Made by a program: the position numbers and the translations under genes. 64,000 bases of DNA, taken from JBFGCA01 sp041567315. GTDB taxonomy: Bacteria > Acidobacteriota > Thermoanaerobaculia > Multivoradales > JAHEKO01. Within the stretch, counting starts at the first letter, position 1. Each line of letters begins with the position of its first letter. The stretch is from positions 36,463 to 100,462 of the forward strand of contig JBFGCA010000002.1 in the NCBI GenBank assembly GCA_041567315.1, written 5' to 3'. The notes beneath the pieces were generated by a model that was not told where the DNA came from, made no database searches, and was given only the letters and a program-made list of their open reading frames with translations. Below, piece after piece: positions 56,543 to 64,000 of the stretch.

Positions 56543-58744
56543 CTACAGCAGCTCGAGGTGGGCGTACTTGGCGAGCAGCTTGCGCTTGCCGGCGCGCTGG
56601 AAGACGACGGTCAGCTTGCGCTGGTCGCCCTCACCCTCGGAGTCGAGGAGCACCCCCTCGCCGAGGGTGGGGTGGAGCACCCGCCGGCCCTTGGACAGCC
56701 GGCCGCCGGCCGCCGGCTCCTCGACCCGGTCGCGGCGGTCGCCGCTGCCGAAGAAGGCGTAGGCGCCGCGGGTCCGCGAGTCGACGAACAGCTCCGGGCT
56801 CTCGCTGACCTCGATCTCGGCGGCCGGCAGCTCGGCCAGGAAGCGCGACGGCTCGCGCTCCTGATAGCGGCCGGCGACGCGGCGGCGCCGCGCGCAGGAG
56901 AGCAGCAGCCGCTCGCGCGCCCGGGTCATGCCGACGTAGAGCAGCCGCCGCTCCTCCTCAATGTCCTCCGGCGCGCCACCGACGTTGAAGTGCGGCAGCA
57001 GCCCCTCTTCGAGGCCGGCGACCGCGGCGGCCCGGAACTCGAGCCCCTTGGCGCTGTGCAGGGTCATCAGCGAGACGCCCTGCTCGCGTTGCCAGCCGTC
57101 GAGGTCGCTGACCAGCGCCACGTGGTCCAGGAAGGCGGTGAGCAGCTCCTCGCCGCTGCCGTTGGCGGCCCGCTCGCTGAACTCTTCGGCGGCGCTCACG
57201 AACTCGGCGACGTTCTCCAGCTTGGCCTGGCCCTCGGACTCCTCGGCGTCGTACATCGCCGCGTAGCCGGTGCGCTCGATCAGCTGGCCGAGCAGGGCGG
57301 CGAGCGACAGCCCGGGGGCTGCCTCGCGGAGCTCGGCGATCAGCTCCCGGAAGCTGGCGAGCGCCCGGCCGCTCCGCTGCGGCAGGCTGCCCGGCTCGAG
57401 GTTGCAGAGCGCGTCCCAGTAGACGCCGCCGAAATCCGCCGCCCGCTCGGCCAGCAGCTCACGGGTGGCCTTGCCGATGCCGCGCGGCGGGCGGTTGAGG
57501 ATGCGCAGCAACGACAGGTTGTCGCGCGGGTTGTGGATGGCGCGCAGATAGGCCACCAGATCCTTGATCTCGGCGCGCTCGTAGAAGCGCACCCCGCCGA
57601 CCAGGGTGTAGGGGACCTCGCGCTCGAGCAGCTCCTCCTCGAAGGCCCGGGTCTGGGCGTTGGTACGCACCAGCACCGCCATCTCGCGCAGCGGGCACTC
57701 CTGGCGCCGCTCGAGCAGCGCGCTCACCACCCAGTGCGCCTCGTCCTGCTCGTCGCGCGCCTTGTAGAGCTCCAGCGGCTCGCCGGCGCCGGCGTCGGTC
57801 CACAGCTTCTTGCCCCGCCGGTTGCGGTTGTGGGCGACCAGTTGGCCGGCGACGTCGAGGATACGCTGGGTGGAGCGGTAGTTGCGCTCCAGCTTGCGCA
57901 CCACCGCGCCCGGGAAGCTGGCCTCGAAGTTGAGCACGTTGTCGAGGTCGGCCCCGCGCCAGCGGTAGATCCCCTGGTCCTCGTCGCCCACCGCGGTGAG
58001 GTTGCCGTCGCCGCCCACCAGCTCCTGGACCAGACGCATCTGGGCGAGGTTGGTGTCCTGGAACTCGTCGACCAGGAGATAACGGACGCGCTCGCGCAGC
58101 CGGGCGCGGACGTCCTCCTCGCGGGCCAGCAGCCTGACCGCCAGCCGCAGCATGTCGTCGAAGTCCACCCCCGAGGCCTGCCGCAGCAGGCCCTGGTAGC
58201 GCCGGTAGACCGCCGCCACCCGCTGCGCGAAGAAGCCGCGCGCCGCCGCCTCGTAGGCGGCCGGATCGAGCAGCCGGTTCTTGGCCGAGCCGATCGCCGC
58301 CAGCACGGCGCGGGGGGTGAAGGCGCTCTCCGACAGCTGCTCGGCGGCCAGCGCCTTCTTGACCAGCGCCAGCTGGTCGGCGTCGTCGCAGATGATGAAG
58401 CCGGGCTCGAGACCGACGCGGTCGCCCCAGCGTCTGAGCAGCCGCAGGGCAAAGCGGTGGAAGGTGCCGACGAAGGTGGCCAGGGCCTCCGTCCCGAGCA
58501 GCCGCTCGACCCGCTCGCGCATCTCGGCCGCCGCCTTGTTGGTGAAGGTCACCGCCACGATCGCCGCCGGGTCGACCGCCAGCCGCTGGACCAGATAGGC
58601 GACCCGGTAGGTGATGACCCGCGTCTTGCCGGAGCCGGCGCCGGCCAGCACCAGCTGCGGCCCGTCGCCGTGGGTCACCGCGGCGAGCTGCTGTGGGTTG
58701 AGGTCGCGCTCGAAGTCGAGCGCCGGGCCGGCCGGTGGCGCCAC
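56543..58744 (-). CDS. pcrA: ATP-dependent DNA helicase, UvrD/PcrA family
   Basis: A 733-residue superfamily 1 helicase. It has the Walker A motif GAGSGKT (35-41), TFTNKAAAEMRERV, the Walker B/DEFQDTN motif, YRWRGAD, and LMTLHSAKGLEF. The C-terminal 60 residues (RVLHPTLGEGVLL onward) form the PcrA/UvrD tail that binds RNA polymerase. It unwinds DNA in repair and removes recombination intermediates. GTG 58744 lies two bases after the glmS stop with GGAG inside the end of glmS. Confidence 0.95.
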   Translation of the reverse strand: MAPPAGPALDFERDLNPQQLAAVTHGDGPQLVLAGAGSGKTRVITYRVAYLVQRLAVDPAAIVAVTFTNKAAAEMRERVERLLGTEALATFVGTFHRFALRLLRRWGDRVGLEPGFIICDDADQLALVKKALAAEQLSESAFTPRAVLAAIGSAKNRLLDPAAYEAAARGFFAQRVAAVYRRYQGLLRQASGVDFDDMLRLAVRLLAREEDVRARLRERVRYLLVDEFQDTNLAQMRLVQELVGGDGNLTAVGDEDQGIYRWRGADLDNVLNFEASFPGAVVRKLERNYRSTQRILDVAGQLVAHNRNRRGKKLWTDAGAGEPLELYKARDEQDEAHWVVSALLERRQECPLREMAVLVRTNAQTRAFEEELLEREVPYTLVGGVRFYERAEIKDLVAYLRAIHNPRDNLSLLRILNRPPRGIGKATRELLAERAADFGGVYWDALCNLEPGSLPQRSGRALASFRELIAELREAAPGLSLAALLGQLIERTGYAAMYDAEESEGQAKLENVAEFVSAAEEFSERAANGSGEELLTAFLDHVALVSDLDGWQREQGVSLMTLHSAKGLEFRAAAVAGLEEGLLPHFNVGGAPEDIEEERRLLYVGMTRARERLLLSCARRRRVAGRYQEREPSRFLAELPAAEIEVSESPELFVDSRTRGAYAFFGSGDRRDRVEEPAAGGRLSKGRRVLHPTLGEGVLLDSEGEGDQRKLTVVFQRAGKRKLLAKYAHLELL

Positions 58745-58746
58745 CG

Positions 58747-60570
<1,824 letters not shown>

Positions 60571-60600
60571 CTTCCTTGGTCCTTCTTGCTTAGTTCTTGC

Positions 60601-61962
60601 TTAGGCCTTTTCTTCGTCCTTGCGGCGCCCCGACCAGCCGATCACGTTGCGCTGGCGGGAGCGCTCGACCGCGAGGGCGCCGTCGGGCACGTCCTTGGTC
60701 ACCACCGAGCCGGCACCGGTCACCGCCTCGTCCCCGACCCGGACCGGCGCCACCAGCATCGTATCGCTGCCGATGAAGGCGCGGCGACCGATCTCGGTCC
60801 GGTGCTTGCTGACCCCATCGTAGTTGCAGGTCACCACCCCGGCCCCCAGGTTGGCGCCCTCGCCCACTTCGGCGTCGCCGACGTAGGCGAGGTGACTGGC
60901 CTTCACCCCCGCCCCCAGCCGGGAGTTCTTGACCTCCACGAAGTTGCCCACCTTGGCGCCGTCGCCCAGCACCGTGCCGGGCCGCAGCCGGGCGAAGGGT
61001 CCCAGCCGGCAGCGGTCGCCGACCCGCGCCCCGTCGAGGACCGAGTAGGGCTCGACGGTGACCCCGGCGCCGAGCACCGAGTCGCGGATCCAGGCCCCCT
61101 GATGGAGGGTGCAGCCGGCCCCCAGCCGGGTGTCGCCGAGCAGGCTCACCCCGGGATGGAGCACCACGTCCTCGCCCACCGACACCCCCGCCTCGACCAC
61201 CGTGCGCTCGGGGTCGAGCACGGTGACCCCGGCCGCCATCAGCGCCGCGGTCTGGCGCCGCAGCAGCAGGGCGTGGACGCGCGCCAGGTCGGCGCGGTCG
61301 TTGACCCCCAGCGCCTCGCCGGGATCGGTCAGCCGGTGGAGCGCCACCGGCCGGCCGTCGGCCGCCGCCGCCCCCAGGGCGTCGGTCAGGTAGTACTCGC
61401 CCTTGGCGTTGTCGGCTTCCACTCCGCGGAGGTAGTCGAACACCTCCGGAGCGGGTAACGCATAACAGCCGGCGTTGACCAGCCTGACGGCCAGCTGTTC
61501 GTCGGTGGCGTCGGCGGCCTCGACGATCCGCTCGAGGGTGCCGTCAGGCGAGGCGATCACCCGGCCCAGCGAGCCGGGCGAATCCAGCTCGGCGACCGCC
61601 ATCGCTCCCCAGCCGGCGGTGGCGCGCTCGACCAGGGTGCCCAGCGTCGCGGGCGTGACCAGGGGGGCGTCCCCGGAGACCACCAGCAGCAGCGCCGGGC
61701 CGTCGAGGTGGCCCTCGACCCGGGCCAGGGCGTCACCGGTGCCCCGCAGCTCCTCCTGAGGCACCCAGCCGACCTCGCGCGGCACCGCCGCCTTGACCTC
61801 TTCGGCGCCGTGCCCCACCACCACCAGCAGCCGGCGGCAGCCGGCGGCCCGGACCGCCTCCAGCGCCCAGGCGAGAAGCGGCCGGCCGGCGACCTCGTGG
61901 AGCACCTTGGGGCGTGCCGAGCGCAGCCGGGTGCCCCGGCCCGCGGCCAGCGCCACGCCCAC
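60601..61962 (-). CDS. glmU: UDP-GlcNAc pyrophosphorylase / GlcN-1-P acetyltransferase
   Basis: A 453-residue bifunctional enzyme that makes UDP-GlcNAc. The N-terminal Rossmann part has LAAGRGTRLRSARPKVLHEVAG, and the C-terminal part is a left-handed beta-helix with hexapeptide repeats and the acetyltransferase block NFVEVKNSRLGAGVKASHLAYVGD. GTG 61962 is chosen because it starts exactly at the family's first strand; an ATG at 62043 would extend into the upstream gene by 68 bases. Length matches GlmU. Confidence 0.95.
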   Translation of the reverse strand: MGVALAAGRGTRLRSARPKVLHEVAGRPLLAWALEAVRAAGCRRLLVVVGHGAEEVKAAVPREVGWVPQEELRGTGDALARVEGHLDGPALLLVVSGDAPLVTPATLGTLVERATAGWGAMAVAELDSPGSLGRVIASPDGTLERIVEAADATDEQLAVRLVNAGCYALPAPEVFDYLRGVEADNAKGEYYLTDALGAAAADGRPVALHRLTDPGEALGVNDRADLARVHALLLRRQTAALMAAGVTVLDPERTVVEAGVSVGEDVVLHPGVSLLGDTRLGAGCTLHQGAWIRDSVLGAGVTVEPYSVLDGARVGDRCRLGPFARLRPGTVLGDGAKVGNFVEVKNSRLGAGVKASHLAYVGDAEVGEGANLGAGVVTCNYDGVSKHRTEIGRRAFIGSDTMLVAPVRVGDEAVTGAGSVVTKDVPDGALAVERSRQRNVIGWSGRRKDEEKA

Positions 61963-61975
61963 CAGGGGCCTGGGC

Positions 61976-62659
61976 TCAGCGGAAGAGGTGGGCGTGGTCG
62001 GCGCTTTCCCGGAGGCCCTGGAAGTCGGAGTCGTGGAACGCATAGACCCGGTTCTTTGGGTTGAGCTCGATGGCCTGGGCCAGGTGCTCGGCGGCCTTGT
62101 CGAGGTCGCCGGTGAGACAGCAGATGGAAGCGGCCAGAAAAGCGAACCGATCGTCCTTTTTGGCGCGGCCGCCGCGGATCGCCAGGCTCAGCGCCTCTTC
62201 GAGGTTGCCGCGGTTGCGCTCGACGACCGCGGCCAGGAACGGATCCTCGGGGTCCGGCTGGGCGCCCTTGCCGAGCCGCCGCCGGCAGACCTGGAGATAG
62301 CGCCGGGCGCGGTCGTTGAGATCGCTGTGCTCGGAGCCCGCGATCACCTGCTCGAACAGCTTGGCGGCCTCGCCCCAGCGCTCGTCGTAGAGCGCCTTGA
62401 GGGCCTGTTCGTAGGCCTTCAGGATGGCACCGTCGTCGCGCGCGGTCCGCGCCGCCTTGGCGGCCGCCGCCCTCTTCTTGGCGGGCTTCCTGGCCTTGGA
62501 GGTCTTCCTGGCCGCAGCCTTCTTGGCCGCCGTCTTCTTGGCCGCCGTCTTCTTGGCTGCCGTCTTCTTGGCTGCCGTCTTCTTGGCCGCCGTCTTCTTG
62601 GCCTTGGGGGCCGCCTTGGTCTTCGTCGCCTTCGCGGTCTTGGCCTTGGTCTTCGCCAT
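61976..62659 (-). CDS. H1-like Lys/Ala tail fused to a TPR domain
   Basis: A 227-residue protein. The first about 75 residues are Lys/Ala/Thr-rich AAKKT repeats, like the protein at 22538-23011. The rest (about 76-227) is a helical TPR-like domain (AYEQALKALYDERWGEAAKLFEQVIAGSE; GDLDKAAEHLAQAIELNPKNR). The basic tail should bind DNA or RNA; the TPR should bind protein. The start is ATG 62659, just after mglA and before glmU, so the gene is co-transcribed with both. Confidence 0.85.
   Translation of the reverse strand: MAKTKAKTAKATKTKAAPKAKKTAAKKTAAKKTAAKKTAAKKTAAKKAAARKTSKARKPAKKRAAAAKAARTARDDGAILKAYEQALKALYDERWGEAAKLFEQVIAGSEHSDLNDRARRYLQVCRRRLGKGAQPDPEDPFLAAVVERNRGNLEEALSLAIRGGRAKKDDRFAFLAASICCLTGDLDKAAEHLAQAIELNPKNRVYAFHDSDFQGLRESADHAHLFR
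62529..62603 (-). repeat. Five 15-bp tandem repeats in the H1-tail/TPR gene
   Basis: The unit (plus strand GCCGTCTTCTTGGCY) occurs five times at 62529-62603, with only a C/T change at the last base. It encodes AKKTA. Unlike the array at 22841-22930 the sense codons use AAGAAG rather than AAGAAA, so the two arrays expanded separately. Confidence 0.92.
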
Positions 62660-62669
62660 CAATCTTCAC

Positions 62670-63254
62670 CTACCTCTTGCGCAGCTCGACCAGAATCTGT
62701 TTGGCCACCGACTTGAGGGTCTCGAACACCCCGGTCCCCTCGGTGGCGACGGCCTCGAAGGTGGGCTCGCGTTTGAAGTTGAGCATGCGGTACATCTCGT
62801 CCACCGGCATGATGTTGTCCAGGTCGCGCTTGTTGAACTGCAGCGCGTAGGGGACGGTCGCCAGCTCGAAGTCGTGCTCCGCCAGGTTGGCCTCCAGGTT
62901 GCGGATCGACTCGACGTTGGCCTCCATCCGCTCACGCTGGCTGTCGGCCACGAAAACCACCCCGTCCACGCCCTTGAGGATCAGCTTGCGGCTGGCGTCG
63001 TAGAACACCTGGCCGGGCACCGTGTAGAGGTGGAACCGGGTGGTGAAGCCGCGGATGGTGCCGAGGTCGAGCGGCAGGAAGTCGAAGAACAGCGTGCGGT
63101 CGGCCTCGGTGGCCAGCGAGATCATCTTGCCTTTGCGCTCGGGGGCCGTCTTGTTGAAGATGTGCTGCAGGTTGGTGGTCTTGCCGCCGAGGCCGGGGCC
63201 GTAGTAGACGATCTTGCAGTTGATCTCCTTGGCGGCGTAGTTGATGAAGGTCAT
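62670..63254 (-). CDS. mglA: MglA-family small GTPase
   Basis: A 194-residue Ras-like GTPase. The P-loop GPGLGGKTTN has K25, followed by the switch region EGDRTLFFDFLP-type segment (here EADRTLFFDFLPLDLG), VDGVVFVADSQ and the NKRDL guanine-specificity motif. In Myxococcus MglA sets cell polarity and controls type IV pili and gliding; MglB is its activating protein. The pair here is in order mglB-mglA, with pilus genes elsewhere in the window. A polar pilus-control role is likely. Confidence 0.95.
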   Translation of the reverse strand: MTFINYAAKEINCKIVYYGPGLGGKTTNLQHIFNKTAPERKGKMISLATEADRTLFFDFLPLDLGTIRGFTTRFHLYTVPGQVFYDASRKLILKGVDGVVFVADSQRERMEANVESIRNLEANLAEHDFELATVPYALQFNKRDLDNIMPVDEMYRMLNFKREPTFEAVATEGTGVFETLKSVAKQILVELRKR

Positions 63255-63364
63255 GGCGCGGCTCCCGGTGGCGGCGCCAAGGGCTCGTGGGCTGCCGCTC
63301 TGCAGTCACCGGCCGATCGTCCTCCCGGCCCTCTCCCGGCTCGCATCGGTCGGGGCATCCGGGG

Positions 63365-63859
63365 TCAGTCGCTGAACAACGAGTCGATGTCCTCGTCGGT
63401 GATCTCGGAGAACGGACTGGGCTCGGCCCCGACCGGTGCCCCGACCTCGCTCTTGCGGCTCATCTCGTCGAAGATCTTCTCCATCTCGGCGCTCGCCCGC
63501 TTGACACGCAGCCGCACCAGGCCGAGCGACGAGCGCTCGTCGAAGATCACCAGCAGGATCGCCCGCCGGGCGACGATCGAGATGTGGATGTGGTCGCGCT
63601 CGCCTTCGTGGAACAGCACCGAGAACTCGCGCTCGCCGATCAGCTTGGCCAGTCCGTCGGTGGCGGCGACGTTGCCGGCGGTCAGCGAGGCCAACGAGGT
63701 GCTGTCGAACTCCTGGACCTCGCCGGCGGCGGCGATCTGCTGACCGTTCTTGTCGATCAGGAAGACGGCCTTGGCATTGGAGTCGTGCCGCAGCCGGCGA
63801 AGAGCCTCGCCGAGGCTCTCGAACTCCTCCTCGTACAGTTCCATGTGGGCGCTGGGCAT
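63365..63859 (-). CDS. mglB: MglB-family Roadblock/LC7 protein
   Basis: A 164-residue protein with one Roadblock/LC7 domain (about 5-125) showing KAVFLIDKNGQQIA, a serine-rich STSLASLTAGNVAAT and RAILLVIFDERSSLGLVRLRV. It ends in an acidic tail. It should act as MglA's GTPase-activating protein. The start ATG 63859 lies after GGGAGG with a short spacing; ATG 63844 is possible. It is the first gene of the mglB-mglA-TPR-glmU-glmS-pcrA set. Confidence 0.92.
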   Translation of the reverse strand: MPSAHMELYEEEFESLGEALRRLRHDSNAKAVFLIDKNGQQIAAAGEVQEFDSTSLASLTAGNVAATDGLAKLIGEREFSVLFHEGERDHIHISIVARRAILLVIFDERSSLGLVRLRVKRASAEMEKIFDEMSRKSEVGAPVGAEPSPFSEITDEDIDSLFSD

Positions 63860-64000
63860 CTCCCTCCCGATGCGGCGCCAAGATATCACACGGCCCGCCC
63901 CTCCCCAACCCCCTGATTCCAGGACACTTGCCGGCGCCGAGCCGGTGGCGCGAGCCACCGCTCGCCGGCGCCGGGCGCCGAGCGTCAGGCGGGCCCGAAG

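Noticed and set aside
60571..60600. A glmS ribozyme upstream of glmS
   Set aside because: Only 30 bases separate glmU and glmS, too few for the ribozyme, and no pseudoknot core is seen.

Overview
This is a 64 kb chromosomal stretch of very high G+C content (roughly 70 % by eye), densely packed with about 56 protein genes. I see no rRNA, tRNA, CRISPR array or insertion sequence. The organism has an outer membrane (BamD-like and CpoB-like lipoproteins, a TonB/ExbB/ExbD system, a PilY1-type pilus tip protein), type IV pili, an MglA/MglB polarity switch and histone-H1-like Lys/Ala tails. This mix fits a high-G+C Acidobacteriota or Myxococcota-type lineage. I lean to Acidobacteriota, but the window alone cannot settle it.

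Layout. 1-4771: end of an unknown gene, an M20 peptidase, a YfhO-like membrane protein and the prepilin peptidase PilD. 4803-17548: a type IV pilus module. A membrane histidine kinase is followed by a near-perfect sigma-54 promoter (6679-6695) that reads into fimT/pilV/pilW/pilX/pilY1-like genes and a secreted companion. A FecR-domain protein and an NtrC-type, sigma-54-activating response regulator follow on the other strand. Kinase, activator and promoter make a self-contained PilS/PilR-like circuit. 17598-25704: a small conserved protein, a TldD/TldE pair, an acyl-CoA carboxylase beta subunit, an H1-like protein with perfect 15-bp repeats, glyA and folC. 25730-35045: accD, yebC-ruvC, exbB-exbD-exbD-tonB plus a TPR protein, ftsEX, a non-coding gap of about 730 bp with lower G+C, and pgeF.

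35073-42659: a small protein with an apparent CUG or AUU start, a sugar kinase-like protein, tatA, a lytic transglycosylase with a structured leader, a Fis-like regulator, a LysM protein, cpoB-bamD-rpe and a PASTA protein. 42697-51668: nfo, a cysteine-free peroxiredoxin-like protein, the envelope block rseP-cdsA-uppS-truA (no dxr), two divergent glycosyltransferases and an acetyltransferase. 51696-56419: a three-gene cassette I cannot match to a described system. It has a PEP-synthase-like phosphotransferase, a membrane metallophosphoesterase with a large C-terminal domain, and a deoxyribosyltransferase-like protein. 56543-63859: an apparent operon mglB-mglA-(H1 tail + TPR)-glmU-glmS-pcrA.

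The most unusual items are the 51.7-56.4 kb cassette, the sigma-54 pilus circuit, the non-AUG start at 35357, the cysteine-free peroxiredoxin fold, the TldD variant with HEVAH in place of HExxxH, and the shared H1-like tails. All calls come from reading the sequence; no database search was run.
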